NCBI GenBank assembly: GCA_000721375.1 | Contig: JOGW01000002.1 | Coordinates: 806,001-870,000, forward strand | DNA from: Streptomyces sp. NRRL B-3428 | Lineage (GTDB): Bacteria > Actinomycetota > Actinomycetes > Streptomycetales > Streptomycetaceae | Length of the DNA stretch: 64,000 nucleotides | Direction of reading: 5' to 3' | Shown: positions 25,804 through 33,967 of the stretch, piece after piece | Layout: every line of letters begins with the position of its first letter | Position numbering within the stretch: the first letter of the stretch is position 1 | The notes under the pieces: generated by a model | Database searches by the model: none | Told to the model about the DNA's origin: nothing | The model's input: the letters and a program-made list of their open reading frames with translations, nothing else | Position numbers and translations under genes: made by a program

Positions 25804-26814
25804 ATGCGGCTCGGGATCACCCTCGGCTACTGGGGACGCGGCCCCAACCCCGGTCATGTGGCGCTCGCCCAGGAGGCCGAGCGGCTCGGCTACGACTCGG
25901 TGTGGACGGCGGAGGCCTGGGGCTCGGACTGCTTCACCCCGCTCACCTGGATCGCCGCACAGACCTCGACCATCAAGCTGGGCACGGCAGTTGCCCAGAT
26001 GGCCGCCCGCTCCCCCACCACCACCGCGATGCACGCGCTCACCCTCGACCATCTCTCCGGCGGCCGGATGATGCTGGGCCTCGGCCTGTCAGGACCGCAG
26101 GTGGTGGAGGGCTGGTACGGCCGTCCGTTCCCGAAGAGCCCGCTCACCGCGACCCGTGAATACGTGGACGTGATCCGCCAAGTCCTGCGCAGGGAAGGCC
26201 CGGTGAGTCTGCCGGGCCGCTTCCACTCGCACCCGTACACGGGCGAGGACGGCACCGGCCTCGGCAAACCGCTGAAGCCGATCACCCACCCCCTCCGCGC
26301 CGACCTCCCCATTTTCCTGGGCGCGGAGGGCCCGAAGAACATCGCCCAGACCACCCGTATCGCGGACGGCTGGCTGCCGCTGTACTGGTCCCCCACGCGC
26401 ACGGACGTCTACGAGGCCTCGCTCACCGAGCTGCCCGAAGGCTTCCGTATCGCCCCCATGGCACGCGCGAAGGTCTGCGACGACATCTCCGAGGGCCTGC
26501 TGCCGGTGAAGGCGATGCTCGGCTTCTACATCGGCGGCATGGGGCACGCGTCCAAGAACTTCCACGCGGATCTGATGGCCCGGATGGGATACGAGGAGGA
26601 GGCCCGCCACATTCAGCAGCTCTTCGCCGAGGGCCGCAAGGAGGAGGCGGTCCTCGCCGTCCCCGACGCCTTCGCCGACGAGATCTCGCTGGTCGGCCCG
26701 CGCGAACGCATCGCGGAACGCCTGGAGTCGTGGCGCAAGGGCCCGGTGACGGACCTGATCCTGATGTCACCGGACCCGGAGACACTGCGGGTGCTCGCGG
26801 AGCTCAACGGCTAG
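25804..26814 (+). CDS. LLM-class F420-dependent oxidoreductase (Rv3520c-like)
   Basis: The product has 336 aa and a luciferase-like (beta/alpha)8 barrel. The opening MRLGITLGYWGRGPNPGH, then VWTAEAWGSDCFTPLTWIA, LTLDHLSGGRMMLGLGLSGPQVVEGWYG and FLGAEGPKN follow M. tuberculosis Rv3520c almost block by block. That gene belongs to the mycobacterial KstR regulon. Coenzyme F420 should serve as hydride carrier; the substrate is unknown. The ATG has AAGGGGACGAG upstream. No KstR-type site is seen before it, only the CTGAC-N5-GTCAG palindrome. Confidence 0.88.
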   Translation: MRLGITLGYWGRGPNPGHVALAQEAERLGYDSVWTAEAWGSDCFTPLTWIAAQTSTIKLGTAVAQMAARSPTTTAMHALTLDHLSGGRMMLGLGLSGPQVVEGWYGRPFPKSPLTATREYVDVIRQVLRREGPVSLPGRFHSHPYTGEDGTGLGKPLKPITHPLRADLPIFLGAEGPKNIAQTTRIADGWLPLYWSPTRTDVYEASLTELPEGFRIAPMARAKVCDDISEGLLPVKAMLGFYIGGMGHASKNFHADLMARMGYEEEARHIQQLFAEGRKEEAVLAVPDAFADEISLVGPRERIAERLESWRKGPVTDLILMSPDPETLRVLAELNG

Positions 26815-26829
26815 CGCCCTGGGCGCGCG

Positions 26830-27390
26830 TCACCCGCCCAGCTGCGACAACGACGGCACCTTGTCCGTGACCGGCGCCCCCGCATCCTTGCCTGCGTCCT
26901 TCACCGAGTTGATCACGTTGTCGAAGACCCCGGCCACGTCGTCCGCGCCATCGCCCTTGCGCAGCTTGGCCGGGAGGTCCTTGAGGGACTCGATGCCCGC
27001 GGTCAGCGGCGCGACGGCCTTCGACAGCAGCGGGTCGCCCTCGGCGTTCTTCGCCGCGGCCTTCAGCCGGTTGTACGAGAAGGCCCCGGCCAGACCGGCC
27101 TTGACCAGCGTGAACTTACGGCCGTCGGCGCCCGACTTGAACTTGCCGTCCCGCGCGGGCTTGATGATCCACTGGTACGCGGCCCCGGCGGCGAGCCCGG
27201 CGTTGGCCACGAACCGCGCCTTGGCGAACTTCTGCTGCTCGGCGGTGCTGGTGCTGCTCGGGTCGGCCCCGGCATCGTTGTCGCTCGACCCGCACGCCGT
27301 GGCGCCCGCGAGCAGCGCCCCGCACAGGGCGAGGGCGACGGTCATGCGGACGATCAGGGGGCGGCGTGACGCCGACGAGGTGCTGAGCAC
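26830..27390 (-). CDS. Putative lipoprotein of unknown function
   Basis: The product has 186 aa from the GTG at 27390, which has GGGAGG 6 nt upstream. A hydrophobic signal ends in the lipobox GATAC with C33 as the lipidated residue, followed by a Ser/Asp/Gly-rich tether. The mature part is helical (FAKARFVANAGLAAGAAYQWI, AAAKNAEGDPLLSKAVAPLTAGIESL). No enzymatic motif is visible. It converges on the F420-type oxidoreductase gene, with no obvious operon partners. Confidence 0.72.
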   Translation of the reverse strand: MLSTSSASRRPLIVRMTVALALCGALLAGATACGSSDNDAGADPSSTSTAEQQKFAKARFVANAGLAAGAAYQWIIKPARDGKFKSGADGRKFTLVKAGLAGAFSYNRLKAAAKNAEGDPLLSKAVAPLTAGIESLKDLPAKLRKGDGADDVAGVFDNVINSVKDAGKDAGAPVTDKVPSLSQLGG

Positions 27391-27551
27391 GGTGGACCTC
27401 CCACACAGAGCGTGGGCTGCGTCGTACAAGCCGTACCAGCCGTATCAGGAGAAGCGCAGCCCTTGAGGCAGCCTCACCCGCACCGGGCGATGCCGCCACT
27501 CGGGCCGATCCGAAGGGGTTTCGAAGCTCCCGACGCGGTTACTCGTCGCGA

Positions 27552-27842
27552 ATGTCTCGCAACGGAACGGGCACGTGGCAGGCCGGCACGATCATCGCTG
27601 TGATCGCTGACATCATGGCCGCGATCCTCGGCCTGTGGATCCTGATGTATCTCCTGGACGCGAACCGCGCGAACGACCTCGTGCAGTTCATCCACGACGC
27701 CGCCCGCTGGCTCGCCGGCTGGTCGCACGACCTGTTCACCTTCGACGAGGCCTGGGCGCGTGTCGTCTGCGGCTACGGCCTGGCCGCGATCGTGTACCTC
27801 TTCGTGGGTCACCTGGTGGCGAACCGCCTGCGCCGCTACTGA
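27552..27842 (+). CDS. Small two-helix membrane protein
   Basis: The product has 96 aa. Two membrane helices are evident (TIIAVIADIMAAILGLWILMYLL and ARVVCGYGLAAIVYLFVGHLV), joined by about 35 residues with many aromatic residues and ending in a basic NRLRRY tail. I do not recognise a function. It converges with the toroid-protein gene 19 bp downstream. Confidence 0.7.
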   Translation: MSRNGTGTWQAGTIIAVIADIMAAILGLWILMYLLDANRANDLVQFIHDAARWLAGWSHDLFTFDEAWARVVCGYGLAAIVYLFVGHLVANRLRRY

Positions 27843-27861
27843 GCCCCGCCCGGGGCGCCCG

Positions 27862-28932
27862 CTAGGTACAGCAGTCCGGCTCCAGGCCCGCCGGCAGCCT
27901 GCCCTCGCCGAACACCGCGCACGTGGCCTCGTGCCCGCCGAGCGCCGCGACGGCGAGCAGCAGCGCGCCCGCGGTCCAGGCCGTCAGCTCCTGCGGCCAG
28001 ATCGCGCCGTCCTCGAAGACATAGCCCGTCCAGTACAGACCGGACTCGGCGTCGCGCAGATGCTGGATGGACTTGAGGATGTCGAGCGCCCGGTCCGACT
28101 CCCCCATCACCCACAGGGCGAGGGCGAGTTCGGCGGATTCGCCGCCTGTGACCCAGGGGTTGGGCGACACGCACCGCACCCCGAACCCGGGCACGACGAA
28201 ACGCTCCCAGCCCTCCTCGATACGGGACTTGGCCTCGCTGCCCGTCAGCGCGCCGCCGAGGACCGGGTAGTACCAGTCCATCGAGTAGCGGTCCTTGTCG
28301 AGGAAGCGCTCGGGATGACGGCGTATCGCATGACCGAGCGCGCCGGCCGCCAACTCCCAGTCGGGCTGCGGCTCTTCGCGCTGCTCGGCGATGGCGAGCG
28401 CGCAGCGCAGCGCCTGGTGGATGGAGCAGGAGCCGGTGAGCAGCGCGTCGGTGACGGGTGTGCCGTCCACCTCGCGCTTCCAGCCGATCTGCCCGCCGGG
28501 CTGCTGCAGCGCGAGCACCCACTCGACGGCCGCGTAGACGGCGGGCCACATGCGGTCGAGGAAGGTGTCGTCGCCGGTGGCGAGGTAGTGGTGCCAGACG
28601 CCGACGGCTATGTAGGCGCAGAAGTTGGACTCGACACCCCGGTCGGTGACCGCGTCCGCGTCACCGTCCGCGTAGGCCGCGAACCAGGAGCCGTCCTCGC
28701 GCTGATGCCGTACCAGCCAGTCGTAGGCGCGCTCGGCGGCCTCGTGCTCCCCGGCCGTGTCCAGGGCCATCGCGGCCTCGGTGTGGTCCCACGGGTCGAG
28801 GTGGTGGCCGCGGAACCACGGGATGGCCCCGTCCTCGCGCTGGCACGCGAGGATGCCTTCGACGGTGTGCGCGGCCTGCTCCGCGGTGAGGACCCCGGGC
28901 AGTACGAGATGCTGCGTCCGGGGAGTGGTCAC
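27862..28932 (-). CDS. Alpha/alpha-toroid (prenyltransferase/squalene-cyclase-like) protein
   Basis: The product has 356 aa. Repeated Q-R/K-x-D-G-x-x-P/S-W segments (ILACQREDGAIPWFRG, WLVRHQREDGSWFAAY, WVLALQQPGGQIGW) and paired helices indicate an alpha/alpha barrel of the squalene-cyclase/prenyltransferase-repeat or glycosidase type. A terpene-cyclase DxDD motif is not seen, so a terpene reaction is doubtful. The GTG start overlaps the stop of the methyltransferase (GTGA, 28929-28932), so the two are translationally coupled and belong to one cassette with the GT4 gene. Confidence 0.78.
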   Translation of the reverse strand: MTTPRTQHLVLPGVLTAEQAAHTVEGILACQREDGAIPWFRGHHLDPWDHTEAAMALDTAGEHEAAERAYDWLVRHQREDGSWFAAYADGDADAVTDRGVESNFCAYIAVGVWHHYLATGDDTFLDRMWPAVYAAVEWVLALQQPGGQIGWKREVDGTPVTDALLTGSCSIHQALRCALAIAEQREEPQPDWELAAGALGHAIRRHPERFLDKDRYSMDWYYPVLGGALTGSEAKSRIEEGWERFVVPGFGVRCVSPNPWVTGGESAELALALWVMGESDRALDILKSIQHLRDAESGLYWTGYVFEDGAIWPQELTAWTAGALLLAVAALGGHEATCAVFGEGRLPAGLEPDCCT

Positions 28933-29690
28933 TTGGCGCCCACCGTGTCGGCCACGGCGGCCTTGGGAAGGTGCGGCTTGGTCGCGTAGGCCACGAAGCT
29001 CTTGCCTATGACGGGGTTCAGCGCCCGCTCGGCGGCACGGGTGAGGGTCGAGATGCCCTTGGTCTTCATGATGTCCCAGACCAGGAGCTGGTGGTACGCG
29101 CGCACCGGCAAGGCCTTGTCGTTGTCCACCCCGAATGCGCACTTGAGCCACCAGTACGGCGAGTGCAGGGCGTGCGCGTGATGCGTCCCGTACGGCTTGA
29201 GTCCGGCCTCGCGCATCCGGCCGAGCAGCTCCTCGGCCTTGTAGATACGGATATGGCCGCCCTCGACCTCGTGGTACGCGTCGCTGAGCGCCCAGCAGAC
29301 CTTCTCGGGCCCGTAGCGCGGCACGGTGACGGCGATCCGGCCGCCGGGCTTGAGCACCCGCACCATCTCGGCGAGCACGCCCTTGTCGTCGGGGATGTGC
29401 TCCATCACCTCGGAGATGATCACGACGTCGAACGACTCGTCGGGGAACGGCAGTTGGAGCGCGTCCCCTTCCATGGCGGTGGCGGTGGCGCCCTCGGGCG
29501 CCTCACCGGCCTCCTTCATGGCGGCGAACCACTTGGCGACCTCGCGGATCTCCTCTGCGTTCTGGTCGAGCGCCACGACCTGCGCGCCGCGCCGATAGCA
29601 CTCGAAGGCATGCCGCCCGGCCCCACAGCCGAGATCGAGCACGCGATCGCCTGCGGCGAGCGGGAAACGGGTGAAGTCGACAGTCAGCAC
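28929..29690 (-). CDS. Class I SAM-dependent methyltransferase
   Basis: The product has 253 aa. Motif I is RVLDLGCGAGRHAFECYRRGA, followed by VVALDQNAEEI, FDVVIISEVMEHIPD and LKPGGRIAVTVPRYGPEKV. The central H/I/P pattern is the ubiE/Methyltransf_11 type. The C-terminal 70 residues (about YWWLKCAFGVDNDKALPVRAYHQLLVWDIM) are specific to this subgroup. The GTG at 29690 is a likely start; the ribosome site is weak. It lies 49 bp after the GT4 gene and overlaps the toroid gene. Confidence 0.85.
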   Translation of the reverse strand: MLTVDFTRFPLAAGDRVLDLGCGAGRHAFECYRRGAQVVALDQNAEEIREVAKWFAAMKEAGEAPEGATATAMEGDALQLPFPDESFDVVIISEVMEHIPDDKGVLAEMVRVLKPGGRIAVTVPRYGPEKVCWALSDAYHEVEGGHIRIYKAEELLGRMREAGLKPYGTHHAHALHSPYWWLKCAFGVDNDKALPVRAYHQLLVWDIMKTKGISTLTRAAERALNPVIGKSFVAYATKPHLPKAAVADTVGAK

Positions 29691-29739
29691 TCGGTGGTCC
29701 CGCCTTCGAGGTCGGAGTTGTACGTGTGGAAAAAGCCGC

Positions 29740-31125
29740 TCATCGCCGCACTCCGGCGGCGCCGCGCGCACCCGCCGCGGCCATGGCCGCCCGATAGTGC
29801 GCCACCGTTCCCTCGGCAGCACGGGCCCACGTGAACCGTGCCAGCACCCGCTCCCGCCCGGCAGCCCCCAGCCGCGCCCGCAGCGCGGCATCCCCGAGCA
29901 GCCGGGAAAGACCGGCGGCCAGAGCGCCCGCATCCCCGGTCGGAACGGCCAGACAGGTCTCCCCGTCAGTTCCGGCAACTTCCGGAATCGCCCCGCCGGT
30001 TGTCGCGAGGAGCGGCGTCCCCGTGGCCATCGCCTCCGCGGCCGGCAGCGAGAACCCCTCGTACAGCGAAGGCACACAGGCCACTTCAGCCGACCGCACC
30101 AGGTCGACGAGCGCCGCGTCCGAGATGCCCTTCACGAAGGAGACCGCGTCCTCGAGCCCGTACCGCGAGATCGCCTTGGCCACCGGCCCCTGCTCGGGCC
30201 GCTTGCCGACCACGACGAGATGCGCGTGCGGCGTCTCGGTCCGCACCTTCGCCAGGGCCTCCACCAGGTACACGAGCCCCTTGAGCGGTACGTCGGCGCT
30301 CGACGTCGTCACGATCCGCCCGGGCACCTCCGCGACCGACGGATCGGGCGAGAACAGATCCGTGTCGGCGCCGATGTGCACCACATGGATCCGCTCGCCG
30401 CGCACCCCGAGGTGCTCGACGATCTCGTCGCGCGAGGTGCCGGAGACGGTCAGCACGGAGGGCAGCCGGCGCGCGACCCGCTTCTGCATCCGTGTGAACC
30501 CGTACCAGCGCCGCTTGCCGGCCCGCTCACGCCAGCCCTCGGCGGCGTCGATCTCCAGCTGCCGGTCGACGGTGATCGGATGGTGAATGGTCGTCACGAG
30601 CGGGGCGCCCAGCACGCCGGGTCCGCCCAACAGGCCGTATCCGAGCGTCTGGTTGTCGTGGATGACGTCGAAATCCCCACGCCTGGCGGCGAGATGACGC
30701 CGGGCGCGCAGCGAGAAGGTCAGCGGCTCGGGGAAGCCGCCGGTGAACATCGTGCCGACCTCGACGGCGTCGATCCAGTCCCGGTACTCGTCGCGCTTGG
30801 GCGTACGAAAGGGGTCGGGCGAGCGGTACAGGTCGAGGGAGGCGAGCTCGGTCAGCGAGACCCGGTCGTCGACCTCGTCGAGCACGGGGTACGGCTGCGC
30901 CCCGATGACCTCGACGTCATGGCCGAGCCGGGCGAGTTCACGCGAGAGATGGCGGACGTAGACGCCCTGGCCGCCGCAGAACGGGTTCCCCTTATACGTC
31001 AGGAGCGCGATCCGCAGCGGGCGCTCACCGTCGCCGGGGGCACCGCCCGTACGCGGCCGGTCACCCGGCGTTCGCGTTGCCGCAGCAGGGTCCGCGGGAC
31101 TCGCCTCCATGGCCTCAGCGGTCAC
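29740..31125 (-). CDS. GT4-family glycosyltransferase
   Basis: The product has 461 aa and a GT-B fold. The N-terminal lobe opens with IALLTYKGNPFCGGQGVYVRHLSRELARLGHDV. The C-terminal lobe has VGKRPEQGP and the retaining GT4 signature SLYEGFSLPAAEAMATGTPLLATTGGAIPE, with the EGF-7x-E donor-binding pattern. It likely transfers a sugar from a nucleotide donor; no membrane helix is seen. Its cassette adds a methyltransferase and a toroid protein, suggesting one modified glycoconjugate. The GTG at 31125 begins MTAEAMEA, nearly the same opening as the divergent TetR gene. Confidence 0.85.
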   Translation of the reverse strand: MTAEAMEASPADPAAATRTPGDRPRTGGAPGDGERPLRIALLTYKGNPFCGGQGVYVRHLSRELARLGHDVEVIGAQPYPVLDEVDDRVSLTELASLDLYRSPDPFRTPKRDEYRDWIDAVEVGTMFTGGFPEPLTFSLRARRHLAARRGDFDVIHDNQTLGYGLLGGPGVLGAPLVTTIHHPITVDRQLEIDAAEGWRERAGKRRWYGFTRMQKRVARRLPSVLTVSGTSRDEIVEHLGVRGERIHVVHIGADTDLFSPDPSVAEVPGRIVTTSSADVPLKGLVYLVEALAKVRTETPHAHLVVVGKRPEQGPVAKAISRYGLEDAVSFVKGISDAALVDLVRSAEVACVPSLYEGFSLPAAEAMATGTPLLATTGGAIPEVAGTDGETCLAVPTGDAGALAAGLSRLLGDAALRARLGAAGRERVLARFTWARAAEGTVAHYRAAMAAAGARGAAGVRR

Positions 31126-31179
31126 TCACGGCCCCCTTCTGACTGCATTGCCCGCGAGATTACGCCGGGACGCTAACCT

Positions 31180-31193
31180 AGAACAAGTTTCAG
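31180..31193. promoter_or_regulatory. KstR-type operator upstream of the TetR gene
   Basis: TAGAACAAGTTTCA matches TnnAACnnGTTnnA exactly. It lies between the divergent GT4 and TetR genes, as expected for autoregulation. Confidence 0.65.
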
Positions 31194-31220
31194 ACTTGAT
31201 CGCTCGAAGAGCATCGAATT

Positions 31221-31234
31221 TACCGGCAGGTAAG
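31221..31234. promoter_or_regulatory. TTACC-N4-GGTAA palindrome
   Basis: TTACCGGCAGGTAA is a perfect 5+5 inverted repeat 28 bp from the KstR-type site, in the same divergent gap. It does not fit that consensus and may serve another regulator. Confidence 0.35.
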
Positions 31235-31345
31235 CAGACCGGAAGGCCTGGATCAGGTGATTCGCGCCACGACGGGGCCCCTGCCATGCTGTGGGCCTCG
31301 CGGGGCCCGCCATCCCTGCCGGATAAGGAACGCGGAACGGGACAC

Positions 31346-31969
31346 ATGACAGCGGAAGCCATGGAACCTGGCGGTGCCGGTGCCACTCCGGCCCTGACCG
31401 AGCGTCAGGAAGCGCGCCGACGCCGCATCCTGCACGCGAGCGCGCAGCTCGCCAGCAGGGGCGGTTTCGACGCCGTGCAGATGCGTGAGGTCGCCGAGTC
31501 CTCCCAGGTGGCCCTCGGCACGCTCTACCGCTATTTCCCGTCCAAGGTGCATCTGCTCGTCGCGACCATGCAGGACCAGCTGCAGCACATGCACGGCACG
31601 ATCCGCAAGCGTCCGCCGGCCGGCGACACGGCGGCCGACCGGGTCGCGGAGACGCTGATGCGGGCCTTTCGCGCGATGCAGCGCGAACCGCATCTCGCCG
31701 ATGCCATGGTGCGCGCCCTGACGTTCGCGGACCGCTCGGTGAGCCCCGAGGTGGACACGGTCTCGCGGCTCACGACGGCGATCATCCTGGACGCGATGGG
31801 CCTGGACGACCCGACCCCCCAGCAGCTCTCGGCGGTCCGGGTCATCGAGCACACCTGGCACTCCGCCCTGATCACCTGGCTCTCGGGCCGCGCCTCGATC
31901 GCCCAGGTCAAGATCGACATCGAGACGGTGTGCAAGCTGATCGAGCTGACGGTGCCCGAGAACGCCTGA
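31346..31969 (+). CDS. kstR: TetR-family regulator, KstR-like
   Basis: The product has 207 aa. The DNA-binding helix-turn-helix (about 20-65) reads RRRRILHASAQLASRGGFDAVQMREVAESSQVALGTLYRYFPSKVHLLVA. This follows M. tuberculosis KstR (Rv3574) closely, including AVQMR, VALGTLYRYFPSKVHLLV and the later AMQREPHLADAM. KstR represses sterol catabolism and is released by a sterol-derived acyl-CoA. I start at the ATG at 31346 (GGAACGGG upstream), because the in-frame extension overlaps the intergenic operators. Candidate operators of its class stand before itself and several lipid genes here. The inducer in this organism is not known. Confidence 0.82.
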   Translation: MTAEAMEPGGAGATPALTERQEARRRRILHASAQLASRGGFDAVQMREVAESSQVALGTLYRYFPSKVHLLVATMQDQLQHMHGTIRKRPPAGDTAADRVAETLMRAFRAMQREPHLADAMVRALTFADRSVSPEVDTVSRLTTAIILDAMGLDDPTPQQLSAVRVIEHTWHSALITWLSGRASIAQVKIDIETVCKLIELTVPENA

Positions 31970-32005
31970 CGGGCCGTACCGGAAGAGCCCGGGCCCATAC
32001 GGGTC

Positions 32006-32037
32006 GGGGTGGACCCGGAAAGACTCCGGCCCACCCC
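32006..32037. terminator. Probable terminator between convergent kstR-like and ferredoxin genes
   Basis: GGGGTGG-a-CCCGG pairs with CCGG-CCCACCCC across an 8-nt loop, with one bulge. It lies between the converging stops. Confidence 0.5.
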
Positions 32038-32058
32038 ACCCGCACACAGCCGTCAGAC

Positions 32059-32292
32059 CTAGTCCTCCGGCGGATAGACCGTCTCCCCGCTACCGAGCAG
32101 CGTCAGGGTGATGGCCTCCACCGGACACCCCTCCGCAGCCGTGAGGATCTCCTCGTTCGCGTCGGCCTCCGACTCCTTGGGATGCGACTGACGCGCCGTA
32201 TCGAGCCGGAACCCCTCGGGCGCACTGGTGACGCACATCCCCGACCCGATACAGACCCCGCGGTCGACTTCGACGTGCCAGCGGTCTCCCAT
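32059..32292 (-). CDS. Small ferredoxin (3Fe-4S type)
   Basis: The product has 77 aa. Three cysteines, CIGSGMC near residue 14 and CPVEAI near residue 56, plus the overall length fit actinobacterial [3Fe-4S] ferredoxins that feed electrons to cytochrome P450 or oxygenases. A residue other than cysteine (G) occupies the usual second position, as in 3Fe-4S forms. It starts 7 nt after the aldehyde dehydrogenase stop, so the two are co-transcribed. No P450 gene is in the window, so its partner must be elsewhere. Confidence 0.88.
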   Translation of the reverse strand: MGDRWHVEVDRGVCIGSGMCVTSAPEGFRLDTARQSHPKESEADANEEILTAAEGCPVEAITLTLLGSGETVYPPED

Positions 32293-32299
32293 CAGTCAC

Positions 32300-33757
32300 T
32301 CACCCTTCGTACCCGTTGGGCAGGTGGATCATCTTGTGCTCGAAGTACTCGCCGTACCCCTCGGGTCCGAACTCCCGGCCCAGACCGGAGTTCTTGTAGC
32401 CGCCGAACGGGCCGAGCATGTCGAGGCTGAAGGTGTTGACGCTGTACGTACCGGTCCTGACCTGGCGCGCGATGTCGATGCCGTGCTCGGTGTCGGCCGT
32501 CCAGACGCTGCCGCTCAGCCCGTAGTCCGAGTCGTTGGCGATCTTCACGGCCTCCGCCTCGTCGCCGTACGGCAGCAGGCAGATGACCGGGCCGAAGATC
32601 TCCTCCTGGGCGATCCGCATCGAGTTGTCGACGCCGCCGAAGAGCGTCGGCTCCACGTACCAGCCCTTGTCGAAACCGGCCGGGCGTCCACCGCCGGTGA
32701 GGATCTTGGCGCCTTCCTCCTGGCCGATCCGGATGTAGTCGAGCGAGCGCTGCTGCTGGCGCTTGGCGACCAGCGGGCCGAGCTCGGTGGCGGGGTCGAG
32801 CGGGTCGCCGACCTTGAGCGCTCCGGCGGCCGCGGCGAAGGCCTCGGCGAACTCGTCGTAACGGGAGTTGGGCACCAGGATGCGGGTCTGGGCCACACAG
32901 GCCTGCCCGTTGATCATCCAGGCGAAGGGCACGATGCCCTTGACCGCGGCCTCCGCGTCGGCGTCCGGCAGGATGATGGCCGCGGACTTGCCGCCCAACT
33001 CCAGCGTGACGCGCGTGAGGTTACGGGCGCAGACCTCCATCACGCGCTTGCCGGCCGCGACGGACCCGGTGAAGGAGACCTTGTCGACCCCCGGGTGCCC
33101 GACCAGGTACTCGCTGACCTCGCGGTCGGCCGGGATGATCGACAGGACGCCCTCGGGCAGCCCCGCCTCGGTCGCGATCTCCGCCAACAGGTAGGCGTCG
33201 AGCGGGGTTTCGGGCGAGACCTTGAGCACCACCGAGCAGCCGGCGAGCAGCGCCGGTGCGAGCTTGGCGGCGGCGGTGAACTGGGGGACGTTCCACGGGA
33301 CGACGGCGGCGACGACGCCCACCGGCTCCCTGAGCACCATGATCTGGCCGAGCGCGCCCTGCCGGCGCTCCTCGTAGGTGAAGTTGCGCGCGGTGGTGAG
33401 CGCCGCGTCGTAGACCATCATCGTGGCGAGCGCCTGCACCATCACGCTCGACGTGAACGGCGTGCCGTTCTGCGAGGAGATGACGCGGGCTATCTCCTCA
33501 TGACGTACGAGGAAGGCGTCCTTGATCTTGGTGACGACCTCGATGCGCTCGTCGAGGCTCATCCGGGGCCACGGGCCCTCGTCGAAGGCCTTGCGCGCGG
33601 CGGCGACGGCGCGGTCCACATCGCCCTGGGCGGCGTGCGGGACCCGGCCGATGACCTCCTCGGTGTGCGGGGAGATCACCTCGATGACTTCCTTGCCGAC
33701 GGGGTCGATCAACTCCCCGCCGATGAACAGCTTTCCGTGTTCCACGAGCTCTGCCAT
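32300..33757 (-). CDS. NAD(P)-dependent aldehyde dehydrogenase
   Basis: The product has 485 aa. The catalytic pair is visible as C287 in NGQACVAQTR and E253 in TLELGGKS, and the cofactor loop as FTGSVAAGKRV near residue 229. It oxidises an aldehyde to the acid. With the ferredoxin downstream and the lipid genes that share the same operator, a role in fatty-alcohol or sterol side-chain oxidation is plausible but inferred. Sites at 33785-33799 and 33819-33832 lie in its promoter. Confidence 0.92.
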   Translation of the reverse strand: MAELVEHGKLFIGGELIDPVGKEVIEVISPHTEEVIGRVPHAAQGDVDRAVAAARKAFDEGPWPRMSLDERIEVVTKIKDAFLVRHEEIARVISSQNGTPFTSSVMVQALATMMVYDAALTTARNFTYEERRQGALGQIMVLREPVGVVAAVVPWNVPQFTAAAKLAPALLAGCSVVLKVSPETPLDAYLLAEIATEAGLPEGVLSIIPADREVSEYLVGHPGVDKVSFTGSVAAGKRVMEVCARNLTRVTLELGGKSAAIILPDADAEAAVKGIVPFAWMINGQACVAQTRILVPNSRYDEFAEAFAAAAGALKVGDPLDPATELGPLVAKRQQQRSLDYIRIGQEEGAKILTGGGRPAGFDKGWYVEPTLFGGVDNSMRIAQEEIFGPVICLLPYGDEAEAVKIANDSDYGLSGSVWTADTEHGIDIARQVRTGTYSVNTFSLDMLGPFGGYKNSGLGREFGPEGYGEYFEHKMIHLPNGYEG

Positions 33758-33784
33758 GGCCGACTGCCTCCTGCGGGGCGGTTC

Positions 33785-33799
33785 CTGACACCGTTTCAG
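33785..33799. promoter_or_regulatory. Imperfect CTGAC-N5-GTCAG-like site
   Basis: CTGACACCGTTTCAG differs from the perfect palindrome at one base of the right half (TTCAG for GTCAG). It lies 28 bp before the aldehyde dehydrogenase start, next to the KstR-type sites. Confidence 0.3.
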
Positions 33800-33818
33800 A
33801 CTTTGACTTCCCGGAAAC

Positions 33819-33832
33819 TGATACCAGTTCTA
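33819..33832. promoter_or_regulatory. KstR-type operator (one mismatch), aldehyde dehydrogenase side
   Basis: TGATACCAGTTCTA matches TnnAACnnGTTnnA except for T in place of the first A of AAC. It lies 62 bp before the aldehyde dehydrogenase start. Confidence 0.5.
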
Positions 33833-33911
33833 GTTAGAGGAGTCGAGAGTCCTGACCAGGCCGCCGGAGGAGTCGCAACCAGGGCTTCCGATGGGTGACT
33901 TGGGCTACTAC

Positions 33912-33925
33912 TGAAACTAGTTCTA
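33912..33925. promoter_or_regulatory. KstR-type operator, metallo-hydrolase side
   Basis: TGAAACTAGTTCTA is an exact match to TnnAACnnGTTnnA, 43 bp before the metallo-hydrolase start. Together with the site at 33819 it brackets the divergent promoter region. Confidence 0.65.
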
Positions 33926-33967
33926 GTTATAGTGGTCGAGTTCGGCCAAACGAGAGGCAGGCGCTCC

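Noticed and set aside
27862..28932. Terpene cyclase
   Set aside because: The alpha/alpha repeats fit, but the cyclase DxDD motif is missing and the context has no isoprenoid genes.
31109..31345. N-terminal extension of the KstR-like protein
   Set aside because: It would translate the intergenic operators and the GT4 start. Family members begin at the HTH region.
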